From contig DASWHD010000036.1 of the NCBI GenBank assembly GCA_036393335.1, forward strand, positions 1 through 34,762: 34,762 bases of DNA, in the 5' to 3' direction. Positions 23,420 to 30,433 of this stretch are shown piece by piece. Position numbers and translations under genes: made by a program. Positions within the stretch are counted from its first letter, which is position 1, and each line of letters begins with the position of its first letter. The notes below the pieces were generated by a model. It saw only the letters and a list, made by a program, of their open reading frames with translations. It was not told where the DNA came from and did not search any database. The DNA comes from DASWHD01 sp036393335 (lineage in GTDB: Bacteria > CG2-30-53-67 > CG2-30-70-394).

Positions 23420-25720
23420 ATGGGCTCTCCCTGTCGCCGATCCGCCCTGCGCCGCGTGCTACCCATGCTGCTATTCGCCGGTGTCACCGCGTGCGACGTG
23501 GTGCAGAACGGCTCCGGCGTGAGTCTGGTGGACGAGACGACGGTGCCTCCCGTCGGCGCACCGAGCTCGGTCACGACCGCCATCTTCGATCCGACGAACC
23601 TGCGCTTCCCATTTCCCAACGATCTGCTGAAGCAGGGGACCGCCACCCTGCAGCTCCCCGCGGACCATCCGCTGGCCGCCGCCGCGAACAGCCTCGATGG
23701 TTTCTCCACGGTCGCCCCAATCCTGTTTTATTTCGATGGCCCGGTTGACCGGGCGAGCTTCGCCGCGAGCCTTCTATTTCTCAACGTGACGCCTACCAGC
23801 ACCGGGTTTGGCCAGGCGGTGGCCCACACCGTGACCTGTGCCGATGCCGGGGCGGAGTTCGGGACTGCCTGTGGTGCCGCGGCGACCTTCATGGTGACAC
23901 CGAACGGCCCTCTTGCGGAGGCCACGACCTACCTGCTGGCGGTCGGTCCGGGCGCGGTCGACGCCAGGGGTCATCCCGTCGTCGAGTCCACCGTGACCCA
24001 CCTACTCAAGGCGACGGCGCCGCTCGTGGACGTGGATGGCCAGACCGGTGCGATCACCAGAATCAACTCCACAATCCTCGCCGGTCTGTTCCTCGCGCCA
24101 GGGGAGACCGTGGCCGATCTCACCCCCGCCGACACGACGAGCCTCATCACCTTCGAGGCGCTGCGCCAGAGCTACGCCGGTCTCTTCGACTTGTTGGAGA
24201 CCACCCTTCCCGGTCTGGGCGTTCTGCCCGCGCCAGTGGCGCGGGAGGACGTGGCGGTGGTCATCCCGTACACGACGGAAAGCCTCACCGGCGAGATGCG
24301 GGCCGTCGCCACATCGCTGGCCGCGGACAGCCCGGCCTTCGCGGATCTCACGGCCACCTCGCCGATCGACGCCGCCCTCGTCGCCGGCGCGCCGATCCCC
24401 GTGGAAGTCTTCGGCTTCGCCAGCGCTCTCAACCCCGACCCGGCCAATACCGTGCTTGGTCTGGATAACCCGGCGGGCGTGGCGTCGGCCAATATCGCGG
24501 CGGTGGTGGAGGGCACCTTCCCGTCCCGTGACTACACGGCGGCAACCGGCTACTTCCGGGACGCAGACGGGGACGGCGCCCTGGACTACGTCGCCCACGA
24601 CGTCCCGTTTACCCTCACCCTGCCGAACAGCACCTTCCTCGCGTTCCAGCCCGCGCCGGTGGTCATCTTCCAGCATGGACTGCTGGGCAATCGCGGCTTC
24701 CTGTTCGCGATCGCCGATACCCTGGCGGCGCGAGGAATCGCCACGGCGGCCATCGACCTCGTCCACCACGGCGAGCGGGTGGGGGATTTCGTGGACAATG
24801 CCGCATTTCTTGCCGGCAGTCTGGTGTTTGTGCCCGATGGGATTGCCGATCCGTCGGGCGCCGCATTCCTCAACATCACGGACTTTCGCATCCTGCGGGA
24901 AAATTTCCGGCAGTCGGCGGTGGACCTTCTCGTCTTCATCCGGGCGTTGAAGAATCCGGCCAACGCCGACCTGGCGATCCGCGCCGGCGTCGGCCTCCCC
25001 CCCGGTGCCGTGGCCACCGGCGGAGACGCAATCCCCGACATCGCCACCACGTCGCTCTCGATGGTGGGCCACTCCTTCGGGACCGCGGTCGCGTTGGATG
25101 CACTGGCCCTCAGCGAGGACCTCGACCGCGGGGTACTGGTGGCGCCCGAGGCCAACCTGGTGGCGCAATTCTTCACCTCGCTGAACTTTCAGGAGCTGCT
25201 TGCCTCGGGGCTGGCGGCTCTCGGTGCACCCCCCTTTGGCACTCCGGAATCGGTGCAACTTCAGGCGTTGTTGCAGGCGATTGTCGAGCGTGCCGACCCC
25301 CTGGCCTATGCGACCGGCGTGCTCGACGGCACCCTTGCCGGTGACGTCGGCAAGGACTTGCTCATGGTGGAGATCGTCGGCGATCAGACCATCGACAACG
25401 CGGTCTCGGAGCAGCTCGCCGCTGTTGCCGGGGTGCCGACCGTCACCGAAGAGGTCGCGGCGCCCAACGTCGGAGAGCGCATCGCCGGTCTTGTGAAGAT
25501 CCCGGCGACAGATCCCACCGCACCTCTCTCGCCGGACAATCCGCCCGCCGCCACCCACCAGGCGCCCATTCTGGGTGAGCAAGATCTCGACTACGCACCC
25601 GGCGCCGTCGTCCCCGCCGAAAAGCTTGCGCCGCCGCTGCACGTCACCAACCCCATCGACGAGATCCAGGGGCAGCTCGCCGACTTTGTCGATGGCGGCA
25701 GGATCACCAATCCCTACTGA
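23420..25720 (+). CDS. Large secreted lipase/esterase-like lipoprotein
   Basis: 766 residues. The signal peptide MLLFAGVTAC gives lipidated Cys25. The N-terminal half (about 50-370) resembles the bacterial virulence-factor lipase N-terminal domain: TTAIFDPTNLRFPFPNDLL and a strand-rich Ig-like region. An alpha/beta hydrolase domain follows (about 390-640): oxyanion segment IFQHGLLGNRGF (417-428), VHHGERVGD, nucleophile elbow VGHSFGTAV with Ser552 and an acid candidate Asp in VEIVGDQTID. The catalytic His could be in THQAPI near residue 713. A calcium-loop-like DADGDGALD lies at 381-389. It probably acts on esters of long-chain or hydrophobic alcohols at the outer membrane. FadL follows after 37 bases, so the two are likely co-transcribed. 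The start has no clear ribosome site; an internal ATG at 23465 is possible. Confidence 0.85.
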   Translation: MGSPCRRSALRRVLPMLLFAGVTACDVVQNGSGVSLVDETTVPPVGAPSSVTTAIFDPTNLRFPFPNDLLKQGTATLQLPADHPLAAAANSLDGFSTVAPILFYFDGPVDRASFAASLLFLNVTPTSTGFGQAVAHTVTCADAGAEFGTACGAAATFMVTPNGPLAEATTYLLAVGPGAVDARGHPVVESTVTHLLKATAPLVDVDGQTGAITRINSTILAGLFLAPGETVADLTPADTTSLITFEALRQSYAGLFDLLETTLPGLGVLPAPVAREDVAVVIPYTTESLTGEMRAVATSLAADSPAFADLTATSPIDAALVAGAPIPVEVFGFASALNPDPANTVLGLDNPAGVASANIAAVVEGTFPSRDYTAATGYFRDADGDGALDYVAHDVPFTLTLPNSTFLAFQPAPVVIFQHGLLGNRGFLFAIADTLAARGIATAAIDLVHHGERVGDFVDNAAFLAGSLVFVPDGIADPSGAAFLNITDFRILRENFRQSAVDLLVFIRALKNPANADLAIRAGVGLPPGAVATGGDAIPDIATTSLSMVGHSFGTAVALDALALSEDLDRGVLVAPEANLVAQFFTSLNFQELLASGLAALGAPPFGTPESVQLQALLQAIVERADPLAYATGVLDGTLAGDVGKDLLMVEIVGDQTIDNAVSEQLAAVAGVPTVTEEVAAPNVGERIAGLVKIPATDPTAPLSPDNPPAATHQAPILGEQDLDYAPGAVVPAEKLAPPLHVTNPIDEIQGQLADFVDGGRITNPY

Positions 25721-25757
25721 CCGTCATCAGCGAACACCGATAAGGGATTCGGAGCGG

Positions 25758-27038
25758 ATGAAAGCCATTACGGTAATGTTGGCTGCTTGCCTCTTTGGGG
25801 TGCTCGGGCGCGCCGTGCCTGCGTCCGCCGCGAGCTTCTCCTTGTCGGAGAACGGCGCCAAGGCCCAAGGCATGGCGGGGGCCTTCGTGGGCCAGGCCGA
25901 TGACCCGTCCGCTGTCTGGTACAACCCGGCGGGTTTATTGCGGACGAACCGGGGCGGTGTGTTTAGCCTCGGTGGCAACCTCTTCATCCCGGATATCTCG
26001 GCCGACGACGTCAACGACGTGCGCACCAACACGGCAGACGATTCCCACGCCGAGGGTGAGTCGGGGGCAACGCCGATGACGGGGAATCAGTACGTCTCGT
26101 GGCGGGTGAGCGACCGGGTCGCCCTCGGCCTCGGCGCGAATACGCCGTTCGGGTTGTCCGTGGACTGGGACGACGACGCCTTCGTCCGGTACCAGTCGGC
26201 CTTCGCGGAGCTGCGTACCCTGTTCATCACGCCCGCCATTGCCGTGCAGCTTTCGAATCGCATCGCCGCGGGGCTCGGCGTGAGTTACGTCTACGCAGAC
26301 GCGGAGCTGGAGCGGAAGATCTTCTTCGGGCCGGGATTGGAGGACGGCACCTTTCAAATGGCCGGCCAAGCGCGGGAGTGGGCCTACGATGCCGGTATTC
26401 AGGCGGTGTTGGTCGAAGATGCAGGGGCACTCGGCCGTCTGACCCTTGGGGCGACGTATCACAGCGCGGTGTCTCTGGGGTTCGAGTCGGACGACTCGGT
26501 GATCCGTTTCACAGTGCCGGCGGCGTTTGCCTCCTCGTTCCCCAACTCGGCCGTGTCGGCCAACATCGACCTGCCGGAGATCTGGACGGTCGGGTTGTCT
26601 GCCGAGATCGGTGAACGCACGACCGTCAACCTCGACGTCAGCCGGGTGATGTGGGAGACGTTGCACCAGGTCGTCTTCGTCGCCGAGAACCCCGTCACCC
26701 AGGCGCTCGTGTCCCCCATCGTGCGCGACTATGGTAACACCTGGGTGGCGCGGCTCGGCGGCGAGCGCAGGCTCAACGACGCCTGGGCCATGCGCCTCGG
26801 CTACGCCTACGACGAGACGCCGATCCCGGATGAGACCCTCGACCCGCTGTTGCCGGATGCCGACCGCCATCTGGTCACGGCGGGGTTCGGCTACACCTAC
26901 GGTCGCTACTCGGTCGACGCGGCATATTCGGCGTTCTTCTTCGAGGACATCAGCACATCCACCCATCAAGACGGATTCAATGTCGACTACGAGAGCTTCA
27001 GCCATGTGGTTTCGCTCGCATTCAATTGTCGCTTTTGA
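25758..27038 (+). CDS. FadL/OmpP1/TodX-type outer membrane transporter
   Basis: 426 residues with a classical signal peptide (MKAITVMLAACLFGV..., cleavage after PASA). The mature N-terminus carries the FadL plug signature: ENGAKAQGMAGAFVGQADD then PSAVWYNPAGL. The rest is a run of amphipathic strands ending in aromatic Phe (SLAFNCRF), as expected for a 14-stranded beta-barrel. Members import long-chain fatty acids or aromatic hydrocarbons through the outer membrane by lateral release. The ATG at 25758 is preceded by GGAG. The gene follows the lipase-like lipoprotein by 37 bases, which suggests that the two work together: ester hydrolysis outside, then uptake of the product. No terminator is visible after it. 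Confidence 0.95.
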   Translation: MKAITVMLAACLFGVLGRAVPASAASFSLSENGAKAQGMAGAFVGQADDPSAVWYNPAGLLRTNRGGVFSLGGNLFIPDISADDVNDVRTNTADDSHAEGESGATPMTGNQYVSWRVSDRVALGLGANTPFGLSVDWDDDAFVRYQSAFAELRTLFITPAIAVQLSNRIAAGLGVSYVYADAELERKIFFGPGLEDGTFQMAGQAREWAYDAGIQAVLVEDAGALGRLTLGATYHSAVSLGFESDDSVIRFTVPAAFASSFPNSAVSANIDLPEIWTVGLSAEIGERTTVNLDVSRVMWETLHQVVFVAENPVTQALVSPIVRDYGNTWVARLGGERRLNDAWAMRLGYAYDETPIPDETLDPLLPDADRHLVTAGFGYTYGRYSVDAAYSAFFFEDISTSTHQDGFNVDYESFSHVVSLAFNCRF

Positions 27039-27191
27039 TGGTTCCGCTGGCCGCAGTCCTGGTTGTGGTCCCCTTCGGTTGTCGGTCACTTTCCCAGTGA
27101 TCCACCCTGTCGCCAGGCATGAAACATGCTCTGTGAGTCGACGCTTCAGAGATGTACGGTGCCAGGAGCAGCAAGCCGAAAAGGATGATCC

Positions 27192-27392
27192 ATGGCAGGC
27201 GTCGGTATTGGCATACGGGGTGGTGGTGCCAAGAGCGCTGTGACTATTGGGCGCCGCGTCGCGATCGACTCAATTGAGATTAATGTGGCGGACCTCACCG
27301 GTCGAAGAGAGGTGAAAATCTGGGGGCATTCTGGCGACACAGTTGTTTCTTTCGAACGAAAAGGCACTGTAAGATCCGTCGGACGGTTGTAG
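27192..27392 (+). CDS. Small ORF, possible divergent CsrA-like RNA-binding protein (66 aa)
   Basis: A 66-codon frame with AAAAGGA six bases before its ATG. From about residue 17 the sequence VTIGRRVAIDSIEINVAD, LTGRREVKIWG and DTVVSFERKG follows the CsrA pattern by eye (RRV, then I-x-V, then G-x-x-x-V-x-I, then V-S-x-x-R). The Arg of FERK falls where E. coli CsrA has its essential Arg44 (VSVHREE), with a five-residue deletion in the first loop. It lacks the normal CsrA opening MLILTRK. If real, it would be a dimeric mRNA-binding regulator located in front of the pilus operon. Alternatively it is a leader ORF or a chance frame; base composition matches the AT-richer pil block. I treat it as a tentative call. 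Confidence 0.4.
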   Translation: MAGVGIGIRGGGAKSAVTIGRRVAIDSIEINVADLTGRREVKIWGHSGDTVVSFERKGTVRSVGRL

Positions 27393-27402
27393 GACGACAA
27401 CC
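27385..27402 (+). promoter_or_regulatory. Leader hairpin with GGA in the loop
   Basis: GGTTGT (27385-27390) pairs with ACAACC (27397-27402) around the loop AGGACG. The first arm contains the stop codon of the small ORF. Two more GGA triplets lie 6-13 bases downstream at the possible ribosome site. GGA in a hairpin loop next to a ribosome site is the layout of CsrA targets; the assignment here is inference. Confidence 0.4.
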
Positions 27403-27424
27403 ACAAAGGAGCGGAGTGCTCAGC

Positions 27425-27487
27425 ATGCTTACCTATTCCTATTGCCCCTCCTCACTGGCACTACGAGGAGTTGCTCATGTTCGGTAG
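27425..27487 (+). CDS. Possible leader peptide overlapping the pilM start (20 aa)
   Basis: An ATG at 27425 follows CGGAG (27412-27416) by eight bases and opens a 20-codon frame ending TAG at 27485-27487, 11 bases into pilM. The overlap is the layout seen for translational coupling or for leader peptides that tune the next gene. There is no homology to judge by, so it may be a chance frame. Confidence 0.25.
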   Translation: MLTYSYCPSSLALRGVAHVR

Positions 27488-28517
27488 CGGTGGGCAGTTG
27501 GTAGGCCTGGATATTGGGACCCACGCCATCAAGGCAGTCGTGCTTGAGGAGCGGGGTGATGGCTACAGCTTGAAGCGGTTTGGTCACCGCAATCTGGAGC
27601 CAGAGCTGATCGTCGACCGGGCGGTCATGGATCCGAAGAAGGTCAGCGAGACCATTCGGGATCTCTTTTCCGAGGTCGGCATCCGGAACAAACACGTCGT
27701 GGTGTCCGTTTCCGGGCTGTCGATCATCGTGAAAAACATCCACATCCCCGAGATGTCCGAGGAGGAGCTGGAGGTGTCCATTCAGTGGGAGGCTGAGCAG
27801 TACATCCCATTTGACATCTCCGACGTGAACCTTGATTTCCAGATACTCGGGCCTTCCAGTAGAGGTAGCGGCCAGATGGAAGTGCTCCTGGTGGCGGTGA
27901 AGCGCGACAAGCTGCAGGAATACACGTCCTTGGTCGCCGACGCGAGACTCAAGCCCGTAGTCGTGGATGTCGATGCATTCGCCCTCGCCAATTGCTTTGA
28001 GCACAACCACGTCGTCAACGAAGGCCAGTTGGTGGCGTTGATCGACATCGGGGCCGGTACCACTAACTTGAATGTCATGAATGGTGCCAAGCTCTCCTTT
28101 ACCCGCGACATGATGATCGGCGGTAACCAATACACCCTGGCGATCCAAAAGGAGTTCGGGATCGGGTTTGAGGAAGCGGAGATACTCAAACGCGGGCAGG
28201 ATACCGCTGGCGTGAGCCACGACGACTGCGTTCCCGTTCTCGAAAAGGTGTCCGAAGACCTCTTTTCGGAAATCCTTCGTTCGTTAGAGTTCTTCAAGGC
28301 GACGACCCAGAGCGATGCCTCGGTCGAGAAGGCGGTCATCGCCGGTGGGTGCTCCAGGCTTCCGGGCTTGCAGGACTTTCTCAGCGAGAAGCTCGGTATG
28401 GAGATCGAGCCGCTCGATTCGCTTCGTGCGATCAATTGTCAGCTCCGGCGTGAAGATCGCGAGCACGTATCGGCCGTGGCGGTTGGGTTGGGTCTTAGAA
28501 AGGCCAGCGACCGATGA
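27477..28517 (+). CDS. pilM: Type IV pilus assembly protein PilM (actin-like ATPase)
   Basis: 346 residues from ATG 27477, set by GAGGAG six bases upstream. PilM is a cytoplasmic actin-fold ATPase that binds the N-terminus of PilN and links the pilus alignment complex to the motors. Motifs: phosphate-1 GLDIGTHAIKAV (10-21), the phosphate-2 loop ALIDIGAGTTNLNV (187-200) and adenosine-site AGGCSRLPGL (289-298). The segment EELEVSIQWEAEQYIPF is a family signature. It is the first of five pil genes; its TGA overlaps the pilN ATG (ATGA). Third codon positions here are clearly less GC-biased than in the genes before 27000. Confidence 0.97.
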   Translation: MFGSGGQLVGLDIGTHAIKAVVLEERGDGYSLKRFGHRNLEPELIVDRAVMDPKKVSETIRDLFSEVGIRNKHVVVSVSGLSIIVKNIHIPEMSEEELEVSIQWEAEQYIPFDISDVNLDFQILGPSSRGSGQMEVLLVAVKRDKLQEYTSLVADARLKPVVVDVDAFALANCFEHNHVVNEGQLVALIDIGAGTTNLNVMNGAKLSFTRDMMIGGNQYTLAIQKEFGIGFEEAEILKRGQDTAGVSHDDCVPVLEKVSEDLFSEILRSLEFFKATTQSDASVEKAVIAGGCSRLPGLQDFLSEKLGMEIEPLDSLRAINCQLRREDREHVSAVAVGLGLRKASDR

Positions 28518-29110
28518 TTCGGATCAACTTGTTGCGCACGGACCGGCGCGGTCAGGCCGGGCCAGACTTGCGCCAACTTGCGGCCGCGGTTGGCTCTCTG
28601 GCGGTGATCTTGGTGGTGTTGCTTATCGTGGCGCTGAAAATGATGCATACCGTATCGTCCCTGCGTGCAGAAGAGCGACTCCAGCAGGAGACCTTGCGTA
28701 AGCAAAAAGAGCAGCTTGCGGAGATCGATCGGTTTAAGGCGGAAATGACCGAATATGAACAGAAGATCGCCATAATCGATAAGCTCAAAGAAAAACAGAA
28801 AGGGCCTGTTCACGTCCTCGATGAGGTAAGCATTAACTTGCCAGATAAACTCTGGCTCACCCGTCTCGAACAAAAGGGCGACACTCTTACCCTGGAAGGG
28901 AACGCACTCACCATCGGAGACATTGTGGCGTTCGTAGATCATCTGAAGCATGCGCCCCATTTCAGCCAAGAGGTTGAGTTGCGCCAGTCATCACAAACAG
29001 TGATCGCCGACCAGGATGTCTATCAATTCACCATCGTCGGCACGGTGACTGCCGGCAAGCCACAACCAGAAGTGGCCGCCAAGCCACAGCCGCAGGCCAA
29101 AGATAGTTAG
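28514..29110 (+). CDS. pilN: Type IV pilus assembly protein PilN
   Basis: 198 residues. The N-terminus MIRINLLRTD is the conserved PilN tail that docks into PilM. One transmembrane helix (about 23-44) leads to a periplasmic coiled coil (about 45-95, rich in Gln, Lys and Glu) and a small ferredoxin-like domain (about 100-175) with LPDKLWLTRLEQKGDTLTLEG, the pattern of the Fimbrial-assembly (PilN) family. The last 25 residues are Pro/Lys/Gln-rich. It overlaps pilM by four bases and is followed by pilO after two bases, so the three are translationally linked. It forms the inner-membrane alignment subcomplex with PilO. Confidence 0.95.
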   Translation: MIRINLLRTDRRGQAGPDLRQLAAAVGSLAVILVVLLIVALKMMHTVSSLRAEERLQQETLRKQKEQLAEIDRFKAEMTEYEQKIAIIDKLKEKQKGPVHVLDEVSINLPDKLWLTRLEQKGDTLTLEGNALTIGDIVAFVDHLKHAPHFSQEVELRQSSQTVIADQDVYQFTIVGTVTAGKPQPEVAAKPQPQAKDS

Positions 29111-29112
29111 CC

Positions 29113-29754
29113 ATGGAAAGGCTCGAGCAGCTTACCAATAAACAACTGTGGCTGATCTTCGGATCAGTCGTCGTGATCTTGCTGGTGCCATTCTACGTGT
29201 TCTTCGTAGGGCCTCAGCGCGAGGTCATCGTTGCCGCCGAGAAAAGGATTTCCTCTCTGCAGCAAGAGATCCGTGAAAACCAACGGATCGCTCGTTCGCG
29301 AGGTGAGCTGATACGCAAAAACAAAGAGTTGCAGGAAAAGCTTACGCGGCTCAAAGGTCAGTTGCCGACGGACAAGGAAGTGGAGTCGCTCCTGAGAGCG
29401 ATGGCAAACTTCGCCCAACAGCTCGGTCTCGACGTGCGGCTTTGGAAACGTTCCCAAAACGTCTACGACGAATCTGGTCTGTACCAACGAATTCCCGTTG
29501 ATGTGGAATTGGTAGGGGGCTACCACAACGTGGGATATTTCTTAGATCGGATTTCTAAACTAGAGCGAATTGTCAACATAGAAGATATCCAGATGGCGGT
29601 TCCGCAGGCAAGCAAGCAGCGGCAAGCGGGGGCGACGGGTGAAATCGTCACCCAGTGCCGCGCGACGACGTTTGGTGCGGTGGATCCGGAGGTGGCAAAG
29701 CGCATGGCCGAGGAGCGGAAGGAACAACAAAAGACTAAGGCACAAAAGAAATAA
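29113..29754 (+). CDS. pilO: Type IV pilus assembly protein PilO
   Basis: 213 residues. One N-terminal transmembrane helix (about 12-32), a coiled coil (about 36-80, with LQQEIRENQRIA and KELQEKLTRLKGQLP), then a ferredoxin-like periplasmic domain (about 90-185) containing IPVDVELVGGYHNVGYFLDRISKLERIV, here given in full only to its conserved core GGYHNVGYFLDRISKL. That core is the PilO signature. The tail is very Lys/Gln-rich. PilO pairs with PilN in the inner membrane and contacts PilP. It starts two bases after the pilN stop. Low GC at third positions continues through this gene. Confidence 0.95.
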   Translation: MERLEQLTNKQLWLIFGSVVVILLVPFYVFFVGPQREVIVAAEKRISSLQQEIRENQRIARSRGELIRKNKELQEKLTRLKGQLPTDKEVESLLRAMANFAQQLGLDVRLWKRSQNVYDESGLYQRIPVDVELVGGYHNVGYFLDRISKLERIVNIEDIQMAVPQASKQRQAGATGEIVTQCRATTFGAVDPEVAKRMAEERKEQQKTKAQKK

Positions 29755-29836
29755 GATGAGTAGCTTCCAAACACGATTACCAGCGTCTTCTGCATGCCGT
29801 GACCCCAGAAAAACTCCACCCAGATCGAGCGTTTCG

Positions 29837-30430
29837 ATGATCCAGGACAGCACCAGATACGGCAGCGTTGCTCCAAGGGTAGCCGCGTGGGTGGGGGCGG
29901 TGTTTCTGGCGGTGAGCGGCGTTGGCTGCGGTTCCGAGGAGTCTGCGCACAAGATGCCCTTACCCGCCGCGGAGCCACCGGCAGCGGAGGAGGTCACACC
30001 CAAAGCGGTCGAGGCCGTGCCAGAGGTCGATGTGCCAGTGGAATATACCTACCGCGCGGAGGGGCGGCGCGATCCTTTTGCGTCTTTGATCCGTGGCGTA
30101 GAGGTTGCTCCGCTCGTCCTCGAAGAGGAGAGCGGTCCCTTCGTGGCCGTGGTCGAGGGGGGAAGTTATTCGCCGTTGGCGCGCCTCGATCTGCAGGAGC
30201 TCAAGCTCGTCGGGATCATCGATGTGGGCGGCGCGTATCACGGTTTGGTCGAGGTCGCCGACGGCAAGAGCTATTTCCTGCGGAGCGGCACACAGGTCGG
30301 CCGCAATGGCGGTGTCGTGAGCCGGATCCTTGAAGACCGGGTGGTGGTTACGGAGACGTACCGAAATCCTCTTGGTGAGACTCGCACCAAGGATGTCTAT
30401 CTCACCTTTGCAAAAACGGGTGGAGATTAA
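29837..30430 (+). CDS. pilP: Type IV pilus lipoprotein PilP
   Basis: 197 residues from ATG 29837. A signal peptide ending VSGVGC gives lipid anchor Cys31. An acidic, Pro-rich linker follows (about 40-65), then the PilP marker YRAEGRRDPFASL and the beta domain with LQELKLVGII and YFLRSGTQVGRNGGVV. PilP bridges the PilN/PilO complex to the PilQ secretin. Another ATG at 29756, one base after the pilO stop, is in frame, but it would put 27 Ser/Arg/Pro-rich residues before the signal peptide; I prefer the later start, though neither has a strong ribosome site. It ends three bases before the pilQ ATG. Confidence 0.92.
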   Translation: MIQDSTRYGSVAPRVAAWVGAVFLAVSGVGCGSEESAHKMPLPAAEPPAAEEVTPKAVEAVPEVDVPVEYTYRAEGRRDPFASLIRGVEVAPLVLEEESGPFVAVVEGGSYSPLARLDLQELKLVGIIDVGGAYHGLVEVADGKSYFLRSGTQVGRNGGVVSRILEDRVVVTETYRNPLGETRTKDVYLTFAKTGGD

Positions 30431-30433
30431 TTC

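Noticed and set aside
27332..27347. A sigma-54-like sequence TGGCGACACAGTTGTT before pilM
   Set aside because: The GG and the TTG are at the correct distance, but the -12 element has GT instead of GC and the site lies within the small ORF. Too weak to call, although pil genes are often sigma-54 controlled.
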